Below are positions 55,074 through 64,000 of a stretch of 64,000 nucleotides of DNA, piece after piece. Location of the stretch: positions 2,418,001-2,482,000 of the forward strand of contig NZ_CP126241.1 in assembly GCF_030142075.1 (NCBI RefSeq). The letters run 5' to 3'. Made by a program: the position numbers and the translations under genes. Each line of letters opens with the position of its first letter. The first letter of the stretch is position 1. Below the pieces are notes generated by a model that was not told where the DNA came from, did no database searches, and saw only the letters and a list, made by a program, of their open reading frames with translations. Source of the stretch: Arthrobacter sp. zg-Y20 (lineage in GTDB: Bacteria > Actinomycetota > Actinomycetes > Actinomycetales > Micrococcaceae).

Positions 55074-55958
55074 TTAGGCCCCGGCGGTGGCCGTGTTCCG
55101 GCTCAGTTCACGCCGGGAACCGCTGCGGACGCGCCGGATAATCCGGCACACCAGGTAGATCACGAAGGACACCGTGGTGACGTACGGGCTGATCGGAATC
55201 CGGCCGCCCAGGGCCAGCAGGATGCCGCCCACCGACGAGACCAGCGCAAAGGCCACGCTGAGGAACACCACCAGCCGCGGCGAGGAAGTCACCAGCAGTG
55301 CCGCAGCCGCAGGCGTGATCAGCAGCGAAAGCACCAGCAGCGCCCCCACCACCTGGATGGACAGGGCTACGGCCAGGCCCAGCAGGAACATAAAGACAAT
55401 CGACAGCACCCGGACCGGCACGCCGCGTGCCTCAGCCAGGTCCGGATCGGCGCTGGCGAAGGTCAACGGCCGCCAGATGAAGAGCAGGGCTGCCACCACC
55501 ACGGCCGCCACGCCGGCCAGCAGGTTCAGCTGGACGGCGTCCACCGCGACTATCTGCCCGGTCAGCAGGCCGAACTTGTTGGCGGAGCGCCCTTCATAAA
55601 GGCCCAGGAACAGGATGCCCAGGCCCAGTCCGAAGGGCATGATCACCCCGATGATCGAATTCCGGTCCCGGGCCCGCAAGCCCATCACGGCAAGCAGGAC
55701 GGCGGCGGCAACGGACCCGGCCAGGGAGCCGACCACCACGTTGGCCCCGATCAGCAGGGCGAAGGACGCGCCGGCGAAGGAGAGTTCGGCAATGCCGTGC
55801 ACCGCAAAGGCGAGGTCGCGCATCAGCACGAAGGTGCCGATCAATCCGCCGACCAGCCCCAGGATGGCTGCGGCCCAGATGGAGTTCTGCACCAAGGGCA
55901 ACAGCTCGCCGTAGTCGCTGAAGTCAAAAACGGCGTCGAAGAAGCTACGCAGGTCCAA
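55074..55958 (-). CDS. znuB: Zinc/manganese ABC transporter permease (ZnuB type)
   Basis: 294 residues from TTG 55958 (GAGGGGGA upstream). ABC-3 family membrane protein with about eight helices: IGTFVLMRDLAFAVHGIAELSFAGASFALLIGANVVVG is the conserved start, then NSIIGVIMPFGLGLGILFLGLY and QVVGALLVLSLLITPAAAALL. Overlaps the ATPase gene by 14 bases. A longer reading would run through the ATPase 3' end in another frame and has no family match. Confidence 0.9.
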   Translation of the reverse strand: MDLRSFFDAVFDFSDYGELLPLVQNSIWAAAILGLVGGLIGTFVLMRDLAFAVHGIAELSFAGASFALLIGANVVVGSLAGSVAAAVLLAVMGLRARDRNSIIGVIMPFGLGLGILFLGLYEGRSANKFGLLTGQIVAVDAVQLNLLAGVAAVVVAALLFIWRPLTFASADPDLAEARGVPVRVLSIVFMFLLGLAVALSIQVVGALLVLSLLITPAAAALLVTSSPRLVVFLSVAFALVSSVGGILLALGGRIPISPYVTTVSFVIYLVCRIIRRVRSGSRRELSRNTATAGA

Positions 55959-56769
55959 GGTCCCCCTCGCTTTCTCCGTGGTGGTGGGTGGTGGCGTCCG
56001 GAATGCCCAGGACCACAATGCGGCCATGGCTGCGCAGCACTTCAACCCGGCTGCCGTACATTTCGGACAGGACGTCGCTGCGCAGCACCTCGGCAGGCGT
56101 GCCGGTGCGGAACTGGCCGCCCGCGAGGTACAGCACCCGGTCCACGTATTCGATCACCGGGTTGATCTCATGGGTCACAAACACAACGGCGGAACCGTCG
56201 TCGTGGCAGCGCTGCTCAATCAGCGAGCTGATCGCCTGCTGGTGATGCAGGTCCAGGGACAGCAGCGGCTCGTCGCAGAGCAGCAGGTCCGGGTTGGTAG
56301 CCAGCGCCTGGGCGGCACGCAGCCGCTGCAGCTCACCCCCGGACAGCTGTCCCACGGGTTCATCGGCGTAGGAGGTGGCCCCCACCTGCTCGAGCAGCCG
56401 GTCCACCCGGCGCCGCACCGGTGCCCGGCGCAGGCGCAGGCCCCAGCGGTCGCCGTCGACGCCGAGCCCCACCAGGTCCCGGCCGCGCAGCGGCGTGCCG
56501 GTGCTGAAGGACTTCTGCTGCGGTATGTAGCCGATGTCCTTGCTGCCGCGGTGCACGTTGCGGCCGTTGATGGTCACGGTGCCGCCGGTGAGGGGCTGCA
56601 GCCCCAGCAGGACCTTCAGGAAACTGGTCTTTCCGGAGCCGTTGGGCCCCAGCACGGCCAGGAACTCCCCCGCGTTGATGTCCAGGTCCAGGTTCTTCCA
56701 CAACGTGCGGCCGCCGAAGGAGAGACCGGCATCGCGCAGCCTGACCACCGGCTCTGCGGGAGGCTTCAC
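55945..56769 (-). CDS. znuC: Zinc/manganese ABC transporter ATP-binding protein (ZnuC type)
   Basis: 274 residues from GTG 56769, sharing GTGA with the stop of znuA. Walker A GPNGSGKTS (about 41-49), signature LSGGELQRLRAAQAL, Walker B LLLCDEPLLSLDL and switch His in VFVTHEINPV. The last about 25 residues contain HHHGE, a short metal-binding tail. Middle gene of znuA-znuC-znuB. Confidence 0.92.
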   Translation of the reverse strand: MKPPAEPVVRLRDAGLSFGGRTLWKNLDLDINAGEFLAVLGPNGSGKTSFLKVLLGLQPLTGGTVTINGRNVHRGSKDIGYIPQQKSFSTGTPLRGRDLVGLGVDGDRWGLRLRRAPVRRRVDRLLEQVGATSYADEPVGQLSGGELQRLRAAQALATNPDLLLCDEPLLSLDLHHQQAISSLIEQRCHDDGSAVVFVTHEINPVIEYVDRVLYLAGGQFRTGTPAEVLRSDVLSEMYGSRVEVLRSHGRIVVLGIPDATTHHHGESEGDLGPA

Positions 56770-57719
56770 TGCAGCACCCTTTCCATGGCGGCTGTGTTGG
56801 CGGTCATCCATTGCAGGTAGTCCTGCCCTTCGGGCAGGGTTTCAGTGAAGTCCAGCACCGGCACGTCCGCATCCTGCGCGGCTTCACGGACCGCTTCGGT
56901 CTGGGATGTGGAGGTCTGTTCGTTGTAGCCCAGGAAAGCGATTCCGCCGCCGGTGACCAGATCCTGCATTTGACTCAGGATCCGCGGCGGTACATCGGAG
57001 CCTTCCTCGACGGCTTCGGTGAAGTCCGACGGCGTCACGTTGTGCAATCCGGCTTCCTCCACCAGATAGTCCGGCACCGGCTCGGTCAAGGCGACGTCGC
57101 GTCCCCCGGCGGTTTCCCGAAGGGCAGCCAGGGAGGCGTTGATCTTCTCGATGCCAGCATTGAAGTCCGCGGCGTTGCTGCGGAAGGTTTCGGCGGCACC
57201 GGCGTCCAGGCCGGCCAGGCGTTCCGCGGCGGCCTCGGCCAGCAGGCCCATGGCTTCGGGGCTGTACCAGACGTGCTCGTTGAACGAACCGTGGTTGTGC
57301 CCGGCGTGGTCTTCGGCATGATCTTCCCCGGCATGTCCATCCCCACCGGAGTCCTCAAGGCCGGAGATTTCCACAGCGTTGAGGATGTCCTCCGCGGGGA
57401 TTCCCTCATCCTCCGCGAGTTTTTCCATAAAGCTGTCATAGCCGCCGCCGTTCAGCACCACCAGATCGGCCTTGGACACGGCCAGGCGGTCCCGTGCAGT
57501 GGCTTCGTAGGAATGCGGGTCCTGGCTCGGCCGGTCAATCAGCGCTGTCACTTCCACGTTTTCGCCGCCCACCAGGCTCAGGATGTTGCCGTATACGTCC
57601 GTGGACGCCACCACGTTCACTACGTCGTCGTTAGCATCTTCCGGTTCCCCGCTGCCGGAGCAGCCGGCCAACGCCAGAGCGCCGGCCATGAGGGCCAGAC
57701 GGGCGGGGATGCGGCGCAT
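56766..57719 (-). CDS. znuA: Zinc-binding lipoprotein of ABC transporter (ZnuA type)
   Basis: 317 residues from ATG 57719. Lipobox LALAGC, Cys20. Cluster A-I solute-binding protein: VVNVVASTDVYGNILSLVGG, RPSQDPHSYEATARD (His69 ligand), a His/Asp-rich loop GHAGEDHAEDHAGHNHG (129-144) that is the mark of zinc-specific members, NEHVWYSP (His149 ligand) and the C-terminal FLGYNEQTSTSQTEAVREA. A candidate Zur site lies about 80 bases upstream. Confidence 0.93.
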   Translation of the reverse strand: MRRIPARLALMAGALALAGCSGSGEPEDANDDVVNVVASTDVYGNILSLVGGENVEVTALIDRPSQDPHSYEATARDRLAVSKADLVVLNGGGYDSFMEKLAEDEGIPAEDILNAVEISGLEDSGGDGHAGEDHAEDHAGHNHGSFNEHVWYSPEAMGLLAEAAAERLAGLDAGAAETFRSNAADFNAGIEKINASLAALRETAGGRDVALTEPVPDYLVEEAGLHNVTPSDFTEAVEEGSDVPPRILSQMQDLVTGGGIAFLGYNEQTSTSQTEAVREAAQDADVPVLDFTETLPEGQDYLQWMTANTAAMERVLQ

Positions 57720-57797
57720 AAGGGGGTGTGCTCCTGATAGGCGTGGGTAAGGTAGCGCGCCCGGCCGGCGCCGGATCCTTCCCAGCATAACCTAAAC

Positions 57798-57810
57798 GCG
57801 AATCGTTCGC
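57798..57810. promoter_or_regulatory. Candidate Zur operator upstream of znuA
   Basis: GCGAATCGTTCGC, a 5-3-5 perfect inverted repeat. It lies in the znuA promoter region, about 80 bases before the start codon; a TTATGC -10-like element follows on the minus strand. Zur is encoded next to this operon. Whether this exact motif is the Zur site in this lineage is inferred. Confidence 0.45.
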
Positions 57811-57840
57811 ATCTAGATTATGCCGGGCCGGCGCATTCAG

Positions 57841-58905
57841 TTACAGGCTTTCACCCGTCCGCCGGAACCCCTGCGCCTGGGTGGCATCCCGGATCTCTCC
57901 AATGAGCTGTTCGATGATGTCCTCCAGGAACAGCACGCCCCGGGTGGTTCCCTCCCGGTCCAGCACGCGGGCCAGGTGGGAGCCGGTGCGCTGCATTACG
58001 GCCAGCGCATCTTCGATTTCGTCATCCAGGCGCAGGTTGGCCAGGGTGCGGACCTTGTTCTCCGTGATCGGCCGTTCATAGGCTTCCAACGGAATCGACA
58101 TGATGTCCTTCAAGTGCATGTAGCCGGTCAGGTTTCCCGCTTCGTCCACCAGGACAAAGCGCGAGAACCCGGTCCGGCCCACCGCCCGCTCGAATTCGGC
58201 AGGAGTGGAATCGGTCCGCAGCGTCACCAGTTCCTCCAGCGGCACCATGACCGTGCCGGCGGTCTGCCCGGAGAATTCCAGTGCCCCGGAAATGATGCCG
58301 GAATTATCGGCAACAGTCCCCAGCTTGGTGGACTCTTCGACGATGGACTGCATTTCCTCCAGCGTGAACGCCGAGGCCACTTCGTCCTTGGGCGTGATGC
58401 CCATCAGCCGCAGGGCATGGTTGGCCAGCCAGTTCAGCGTGCCGATGACGGGCCGCACCAGCTTCGAGATGAACACCAGCGGCGGTGCCAGCAGGAGCAC
58501 GGCCCGGTCCGCCACGGACACCGAGATGTTCTTGGGGACCATCTCACCGATGGTTACGTGCAGGAAGGTGACCGCCAGCAACGCCACCAGGAAACCTGCG
58601 CCGTCGGCCGCCTCTACCGGCAGTCCCACCGCTTCCAGCGGCACGGACAGCAGGTGGTGGATGGCCGGCTCGGCCACGGACAGGATCAGCAGCGAGCAGA
58701 CGGTGATGCCAAGCTGGGCGCAGGCAAGCATCAGCGAGACGTGCTCCATGGCCCACAGCGTGGTTTTGGCCCGCTTGCTGCCAGCCTCGGCATACGGCTC
58801 GATCTGGCTGCGGCGCGCGGACATCACGGCAAACTCGCCGCCTACAAAGAAGGCGTTGCCCAGCAGCAGGACCACGAGCCAGAAAATTCCTGCCAGGTCA
58901 CTCAT
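57841..58905 (-). CDS. CNNM/CBS-domain membrane protein (short form)
   Basis: 354 residues. N-terminal DUF21/CNNM domain with three to four membrane helices (LAGIFWLVVLLLGNAFFVGGEFAVMSARRSQIEPYA ... LLAVTFLHVTIGEMVPKNISVSVADRAVLLL), then two CBS domains (about 210-340). The CorC_HlyC C-terminal domain is missing. CNNM proteins move or sense Mg2+ or Co2+. Its ATG overlaps the stop of the longer paralogue by four bases; the pair probably works together. Confidence 0.9.
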   Translation of the reverse strand: MSDLAGIFWLVVLLLGNAFFVGGEFAVMSARRSQIEPYAEAGSKRAKTTLWAMEHVSLMLACAQLGITVCSLLILSVAEPAIHHLLSVPLEAVGLPVEAADGAGFLVALLAVTFLHVTIGEMVPKNISVSVADRAVLLLAPPLVFISKLVRPVIGTLNWLANHALRLMGITPKDEVASAFTLEEMQSIVEESTKLGTVADNSGIISGALEFSGQTAGTVMVPLEELVTLRTDSTPAEFERAVGRTGFSRFVLVDEAGNLTGYMHLKDIMSIPLEAYERPITENKVRTLANLRLDDEIEDALAVMQRTGSHLARVLDREGTTRGVLFLEDIIEQLIGEIRDATQAQGFRRTGESL

Positions 58906-60275
58906 CGGATGCCTTCCCTGCGTGCCGGCCGTTCTGCAGCGGCAGCGTCCTCGTCCTCCACATGGGATTCATCCTGTTCTTCGTCCTGCGGAATGAAGCT
59001 CACCCGGTCAATGCGCCGGCCGTCCATCCGTTCCACTTCCAACAGGCCGCCGGGTACCGGAACGCGGTCCCCGGCCCGGGCAATGCGGCCCAGTTCAGCC
59101 ATGATGTAGCCGCCCACAGTTTCATAGCCGGCTTCGTCGGGCATCCGCAGCAGCGGCACCAGTGCCGATACTTCGTCGGGACGCATGATTCCGGGGAAGT
59201 ACCAGGCGCCGGAAGCGCTCTGCAGTACGCCGGGCTTGGCCTTGTCATGCTCGTCGGACACCTCGCCGACAATTTCCTCGACCAGGTCCTCGAGCGTGGC
59301 AACGCCGGCGGTTCCGCCGTATTCATCAAGGACGACGGCGAGCTGCAGGTTCGCGTTGCGCAGTTCCGAGAGCAGGGAATCCAGGTGCACCGTTTCCGGC
59401 ACCCGCAGGACCTCGCTCATGATCGCCGCCGCAGGGAGCGTGGCCCGCCGGCTGCGGGGTACGGCCACAGCCTTCTTTACATGTACGACGCCGCGGATAT
59501 CGTCCGGGGAGTCCCCCAGCACCGGGAACCGCGAGTAGCCGGTCCGGCGCGCAGCTTCGATGACGTCGGCCACCGGCTGTTCGGCGTCGATCGTCTCCAG
59601 CCTGATGCGCGGGGTCATCACGTCGGCCGCTGTGCGGCCGGCAAAGGAGAACGTGCGGGAAAGGAACGCTGCGGTGTCCTTGTCCAGGGTGCCCATTTCC
59701 GCCGACCGCCGCGCCATGGACGAAAGTTCGGACGGGGTCCGGGCGCCGGAGACCTCTTCCTTGGCCTCAAGGCCGAAGAGGTGCAGGATGCGGTTGGCAA
59801 AACCGTTCAGCAGCAGGACGGCAGGCTTGAACACCACGGTGAAGGCCAACTGCGGCCGGGCCAGCGCCTTGCCGATGCGGAAGGGCATGGCAATAGACAT
59901 GTTCTTGGGGATCAGTTCACCCAGCAGCATGGAGAGGAACGTTGCCAGGATCATGGCAACGGTGACCGAGACGGAGGCCACGGCCACGGGCGGCAGTCCG
60001 ACGGCCGTCAACGGTGTTTCCAACAGCCGGCCCACCGAGGGCTCCATAACGAAACCCGTCAGGAGGGTGGTCATGGTGATGCCCAGTTGGCAGCTTGAAA
60101 GCTGGGTGGAAAGCGTGGTCAGGCAGCGCAGCAGCGGTTCGGCTGCCTTGTCACCGTTTTCCACTGCGCGGCGGACGGAGGGCTGGTCCAAAGCCACCAG
60201 GGCGAATTCCACTGCGACGAAGAAGCCCGTGCCAAGAATAAGCAGCAGGCCGAACAGCAAATACAGCCATTCCAT
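58902..60275 (-). CDS. CNNM/CBS/CorC_HlyC membrane protein (long form)
   Basis: 457 residues. Same DUF21 N-terminal domain (MEWLYLLFGLLLILGTGFFVAVEFALVALDQPSVRRAV, then LLGELIPKNMSIAMPFRIG), two CBS domains (about 210-330; DEYGGTAGVATLEDLVEEIVGEV closes the pair) and a C-terminal CorC_HlyC domain (about 350-430). The acidic/Glu-rich end varies. First gene of the pair; 468 bases separate it from divergent kgd. Confidence 0.92.
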   Translation of the reverse strand: MEWLYLLFGLLLILGTGFFVAVEFALVALDQPSVRRAVENGDKAAEPLLRCLTTLSTQLSSCQLGITMTTLLTGFVMEPSVGRLLETPLTAVGLPPVAVASVSVTVAMILATFLSMLLGELIPKNMSIAMPFRIGKALARPQLAFTVVFKPAVLLLNGFANRILHLFGLEAKEEVSGARTPSELSSMARRSAEMGTLDKDTAAFLSRTFSFAGRTAADVMTPRIRLETIDAEQPVADVIEAARRTGYSRFPVLGDSPDDIRGVVHVKKAVAVPRSRRATLPAAAIMSEVLRVPETVHLDSLLSELRNANLQLAVVLDEYGGTAGVATLEDLVEEIVGEVSDEHDKAKPGVLQSASGAWYFPGIMRPDEVSALVPLLRMPDEAGYETVGGYIMAELGRIARAGDRVPVPGGLLEVERMDGRRIDRVSFIPQDEEQDESHVEDEDAAAAERPARREGIR

Positions 60276-60743
60276 GTCAGGCCACCGCCATTAAAGAAAG
60301 GGGTGAGTGCGGTGCAGCGAAACGTTCAGACGGAGGGTGGTCGACTGCAGCCGAACTGGAAGGCTCCGAAGAAGCGGCAGGCGAATGCTGGGGTGAACGT
60401 GTGCGGGCTTTGCCGGCTCGGGGCGCACCGGCTGCGGCAACCGCAGTCCGGGACGCAGGCCGGCGCCTAGAGAAACTGTCCATAGGAAAGCCAGTTTACA
60501 GGTTTGCGCCGCCCCCGCCACAGCCGCTTCCGGAGGCTGCGCCATACCCTTCCCGGGCTGATCGGCAGGCAAGGCGTTCATGCAACAGTGCGGGATTGGC
60601 CACATCTTCGAATATGTCACTAGACTGGCATGAAGTCTCGGTCACTGCGCACCGGGCCGCACCAGCAAGTCTTGAGGCGGAACCGCTCAGATTTCATGGT
60701 GCCATCAGGGCAAACGGCAACTCATGGAAGAGGCGTATATCTA
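60276..60743. promoter_or_regulatory. Divergent gap between CNNM gene and kgd
   Basis: 468 bases without a credible gene. TAGACT at 60621-60626, in the context CACTAGACTGG also found at hrpA, is a candidate -10 for kgd; TTGGCC lies 19 bases upstream of it (60596-60601), a rather long spacing. It would give a leader of about 110 bases. A short minus-strand frame at 60277-60483 is Ser/Pro/Ala-rich with no features and is not called. Confidence 0.35.
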
Positions 60744-63700
60744 GTGCCAGACCAATCCAACCACCGCCTGCCGGAGGAATTCGGGGGCAACGAGTGGCTT
60801 GTCGATGAACTGTACGAACAGTATTTGTCGAACAAGGATTCCGTTGACAAGAAGTGGTGGAGCATTTTCGAATCCTTCAAAGCTGAAGACGCCAAGTCAG
60901 GCAATGGTTCAAATGGCTCCAACGGCTCCGGTGCACCGTCAGAGCTCGGTGCCCACCCGGTAACCCGGCAGCTGCCGGCCGTACGGGCAGAGTCGACCGC
61001 CCCCAACGCACCCAAGGCATCCGGCGAGTCCCCCGCTGCAACGCAGCAGTCGGGCAAGCCGCCGGTGGCAAAGGAACCCGCCAAGGCCGCTACCCCGGCT
61101 GAGGCCCCCAAGGCCGAAGCTCCCAAGGCTGCCCCCATCCCCGCACAGCTGCCCAAGACCCAGCCCAGCGATGCCGCCACCGAAGAGGACAAAGTCACCG
61201 TCCTGCGCGGACCGGCCAAGGCCATTGCCACCAACATGGACCTGAGCCTGACCGTTCCCACGGCCACCACGGTGCGGGCCATTCCCGCCAAGCTGCTGAT
61301 CGACAACCGCATCGTCATCAACAGCCACCTGGAGCGTGCCCGCGGCGGCAAGGTCTCCTTCACTCATCTGCTCGGCTACGCCATTATCCGTGCCGCCGCC
61401 CAGTTCCCGTCCATGAACGTGCACTACGACGAAGTGGACGGCAAGCCCGTTGCCGTCCAGCCGGCACACGTGAATTTCGGCCTGGCCATCGACATGCCCA
61501 AGCCGGACGGCACCCGCCTGCTGGTGGTACCGAACATCAAGAAGGCCGAAACCCTGAACTTCTCGGAGTTCTGGCACGCCTATGAGGACCTGGTCAAGCG
61601 GGCCCGCGCAGGCAAGCTCGGCGCCGACGACTACCGCGGCACCACCATATCGCTGACCAACCCGGGCGGCATCGGCACCGTGCATTCTGTGCCCCGCCTC
61701 TCCAAGGGCCAGGCCGCCATCATCGGCGCCGGCGCCCTCGAGTACCCGGCGGAGTTCCAGGGCGCAAACGAGAAGATCCTCGCCCGCAACGCCATCAGCA
61801 AGGTCATCACCCTGACCTCCACCTATGACCACCGCGTCATCCAGGGTGCCGGCAGCGGCGAGTTCCTGCGCATCATCCACCAGCTGCTGCTGGGCGAGCA
61901 GGGTTTCTACGATGAGATCTTCGAATCCCTGCGCATCCCGTACGAACCGGTCCGCTGGAGCCCCGACATCCAGGTCAACCCTGACGAGCAGATCAACAAG
62001 GTTGCCCGGATCCAGCAGCTGATTCACGCCTACCGGGTCCGCGGCCACCTGATGGCCGACACCAACCCGCTGGAATACGTGCAGCGCCGCCATGCGGACC
62101 TGGACGTCCTCAACCACGGCCTGACGCTCTGGGACCTGGACCGCGAGTGGCCCACGGGCGGCTTCGGCGGCAAGCCGATGCTGAAACTGCGCAAGATCCT
62201 CGGCGTCCTGCGCGATGCGTACTGCCGCACCGCGGGCATCGAGTACATGCACATCCAGGACCCCGAAGAGCGCCAGTGGTTCCAGGACCGCCTGGAAACC
62301 AAGTACACCAAGCCCACCCGCGAAGAGCAGCTGCGTATCCTGAGCAAGCTCAACGCTGCGGAAGCCTTCGAAACCTTCCTGCAGACCAAGTTCGTGGGCC
62401 AGAAGCGCTTCTCGCTGGAAGGTGGCGAATCCCTGATTCCGCTGCTCGATGCGGTGATTTCCGGTGCCGCCGACGACGGCCTCGAAGAGGTCGGCATCGG
62501 CATGGCCCACCGCGGGCGCCTCAACGTGCTGACCAACATTGCGGGCAAGACCTACGCCCAGGTCTTCCGTGAATTCGAAGGCACACAGGATCCGCGCAGC
62601 GTCCAGGGTTCCGGCGACGTGAAGTACCACCTCGGCACCGAGGGCACCTTCACCTCCGACAACGGAAACCAGACCAAGGTCTACCTCGCAGCCAACCCCT
62701 CCCACCTCGAAGCCGGCGACTCGGTGCTCGAAGGCATTGTCCGCGCCAAGCAGGACCGCCTGGATAAGGGCGACGAATTCCCCGTCCTGCCGATCCTCGT
62801 GCACGGCGATGCGGCCTTCGCAGGGCAGGGCGTGGTGGCGGAAACGCTGAACCTCTCCCAGCTGCGCGGCTACCGCACCGGCGGCACCATCCACGTGGTG
62901 GTCAACAACCAGGTGGGCTTCACCACCTCCCCCACCTCCTCCCGCTCCTCGGTCTACTCCACCGACGTCGCGAAGATGGTCCAGGCGCCCATCTTCCACG
63001 TCAACGGAGACGACCCCGAAGCAGTGGTCCGCGTGGGCCAGCTGGCGTATGAATACCGCCAGCGCTTCCACAAGGACGTTGTCATCGACATGGTCTGCTA
63101 CCGCCGGCGCGGACACAACGAAGGCGACGACCCTTCGATGACCCAGCCGATGATGTACAGCCTGATCGAGGCCAAGCGTTCGGTACGCAAGCTCTACACC
63201 GAGTCCCTGATCGGCCGCGGCGATATCAGCCAGGACGAGGCCGAGCAGGCCCTGCGCGACTACCAGGGCCGCCTCGAGCGGGTCTTCGCTGAAACGCATG
63301 CCGCTCAAACCTCGCCCATCCCCGTGATCACCAAGGACACGGAAGCCATTTCCGACCTGGAGCGTCCTGCCGCCCAGCAGGAAGGCACCACGATCATCAA
63401 GCCGGCCAGCACCGCGGTTTCCCCCGAGGTCCTGGCACACATCGGCAAGGCCCACGTGGCTGTGCCGGAAGGCTTCACCGTCCACCCGAAGCTGAAGTCA
63501 CTGCTGGAGAAGCGCGAGCAGATGTCCCGCGAAGGCAACATCGACTGGGGCTTCGCAGAGATTGCGGCCTTCGGCTCGCTGCTGATGGAAGGCGTCCCCG
63601 TACGCCTTGCCGGCCAGGACTCCCGCCGCGGCACCTTCACCCAGCGCCACGCCGTCTTCCACGACCGGGCCACCGGCGAGGAATGGATGCCGCTGGCGGA

Positions 63701-64000
63701 GCTGGACCCGAACCAGGCGAAGCTGTGGATCTATGACTCCCTGCTTTCCGAATTCGCGGCCATGGGCTTCGAATACGGCTACTCGGTGGAACGCCCGGAC
63801 GCCCTGGTGCTCTGGGAGGCGCAGTTCGGCGACTTCGTCAACGGTGCCCAGACCATCATCGATGAGTTCATCTCCTCCGCCGAGCAGAAGTGGGGCCAGC
63901 GTTCCTCGCTGGTGCTGATGCTCCCGCACGGTTACGAGGGCCAGGGTCCGGACCACTCGTCCGCCCGTATTGAGCGTTTCCTGCAGATGTGCGCGGAAGA
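60744..64000 (+). CDS. kgd: Multifunctional 2-oxoglutarate dehydrogenase/decarboxylase Kgd (3' end outside window)
   Basis: 1085 codons are visible from GTG 60744 (GGAAGAGG upstream). This is the actinobacterial fusion of a succinyltransferase-like domain and the thiamine-dependent E1 domain. A short N-terminal helix ([24 protein letters not shown]) recruits E2; then a linker with [10 protein letters not shown] and Ala/Pro/Lys repeats (about 55-145). The acyltransferase domain has the catalytic His-Arg in [13 protein letters not shown] (about 363). E1 motifs follow: [11 protein letters not shown] (about 588), [20 protein letters not shown] (about 690) and [11 protein letters not shown]. The C-terminal part is cut by the window end. 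Confidence 0.95.
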   Translation, partial: MPDQSNHRLPEEFGGNEWLVDELYEQYLSNKDSVDKKWWSIFESFKAEDAKSGNGSNGSNGSGAPSELGAHPVTRQLPAVRAESTAPNAPKASGESPAATQQSGKPPVAKEPAKAATPAEAPKAEAPKAAPIPAQLPKTQPSDAATEEDKVTVLRGPAKAIATNMDLSLTVPTATTVRAIPAKLLIDNRIVINSHLERARGGKVSFTHLLGYAIIRAAAQFPSMNVHYDEVDGKPVAVQPAHVNFGLAIDMPKPDGTRLLVVPNIKKAETLNFSEFWHAYEDLVKRARAGKLGADDYRGTTISLTNPGGIGTVHSVPRLSKGQAAIIGAGALEYPAEFQGANEKILARNAISKVITLTSTYDHRVIQGAGSGEFLRIIHQLLLGEQGFYDEIFESLRIPYEPVRWSPDIQVNPDEQINKVARIQQLIHAYRVRGHLMADTNPLEYVQRRHADLDVLNHGLTLWDLDREWPTGGFGGKPMLKLRKILGVLRDAYCRTAGIEYMHIQDPEERQWFQDRLETKYTKPTREEQLRILSKLNAAEAFETFLQTKFVGQKRFSLEGGESLIPLLDAVISGAADDGLEEVGIGMAHRGRLNVLTNIAGKTYAQVFREFEGTQDPRSVQGSGDVKYHLGTEGTFTSDNGNQTKVYLAANPSHLEAGDSVLEGIVRAKQDRLDKGDEFPVLPILVHGDAAFAGQGVVAETLNLSQLRGYRTGGTIHVVVNNQVGFTTSPTSSRSSVYSTDVAKMVQAPIFHVNGDDPEAVVRVGQLAYEYRQRFHKDVVIDMVCYRRRGHNEGDDPSMTQPMMYSLIEAKRSVRKLYTESLIGRGDISQDEAEQALRDYQGRLERVFAETHAAQTSPIPVITKDTEAISDLERPAAQQEGTTIIKPASTAVSPEVLAHIGKAHVAVPEGFTVHPKLKSLLEKREQMSREGNIDWGFAEIAAFGSLLMEGVPVRLAGQDSRRGTFTQRHAVFHDRATGEEWMPLAELDPNQAKLWIYDSLLSEFAAMGFEYGYSVERPDALVLWEAQFGDFVNGAQTIIDEFISSAEQKWGQRSSLVLMLPHGYEGQGPDHSSARIERFLQMCAE

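Noticed and set aside
60277-60483. 68-codon minus-strand frame upstream of the CNNM gene
   Set aside because: Ser/Ala/Pro/Arg-rich low-complexity sequence, no ribosome site, lies in a divergent promoter region.
60939-63485. 848-codon minus-strand open frame opposite kgd
   Set aside because: Shadow of kgd, whose catalytic motifs are all intact.

Overview
The window is a high-GC actinobacterial chromosome segment. Its gene order (hom-thrC-thrB-rho-prfA-prmC-tsaC ... a polyprenol-phosphate sugar transferase - atp operon), a Rho with a long Arg/Asn/Glu-rich insertion, the fused 2-oxoglutarate enzyme Kgd, NucS, and frequent GTG/TTG starts point to the family Micrococcaceae (Arthrobacter sensu lato). 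Species cannot be read from the sequence alone.

Layout. 1-2.1 kb: tail of nucS, nagA and a cold-shock gene. 2.1-11.9 kb (minus strand): murA, a DUF2550 gene and the complete F1Fo ATP synthase operon with two small accessory membrane genes. 12.0-18.0 kb: a divergent glycan block with a WbpL-like transferase and a WbpM/PglF-like dehydratase (minus), two GlfT1-like glycosyltransferases and an epimerase/reductase (plus), followed by map. 18.8-31.0 kb (minus): tsaC, prmC, prfA, rho, then thrB, thrC, hom, lysA and argS. 31.2-34.1 kb (plus): an FMN-binding lipoprotein, ApbE, and an NqrB/RnfD-like membrane domain fused to a ferredoxin-NADP-reductase-like domain. 34.1-36.7 kb: a DUF222/HNH gene, tRNA-Arg(CCG) and a DUF6176-like gene. 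36.8-43.7 kb: a TetR regulator, a five-gene LivGFHMK-type ABC transporter, and a convergent fabG-maoC pair; three similar 18-bp inverted repeats mark these units. 43.9-52.2 kb: a GlxA-type AraC regulator, a DinB/WYL divergent pair, hrpA and an LAxTG-anchored Pro/Thr-repeat surface protein. 52.4-60.3 kb: HIT, rhodanese, metallo-beta-lactamase fold, Zur, ZnuABC and two CNNM/CBS membrane proteins. 60.7 kb to the end: kgd, cut by the window edge.

How the genes work together. Most of the window is core metabolism and translation: energy conversion, threonine/lysine synthesis, release factor 1 and its methylase, and tRNA modification. The accessory interest lies in four places: the 31-34 kb flavin electron-transfer cassette, the TetR-marked transport/acyl-metabolism regulon at 36.8-43.8 kb, the deoxy-amino-sugar glycan block at 12-18 kb, and the repeat-built surface protein at 51-52 kb. 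Several genes (nagA, murA, argS, hrpA and perhaps the DUF6176-like gene) have a TANNNT -10-like hexamer only 6-9 bases before the start codon, which suggests leaderless transcripts. No CRISPR array, insertion sequence, prophage or rRNA gene was seen.
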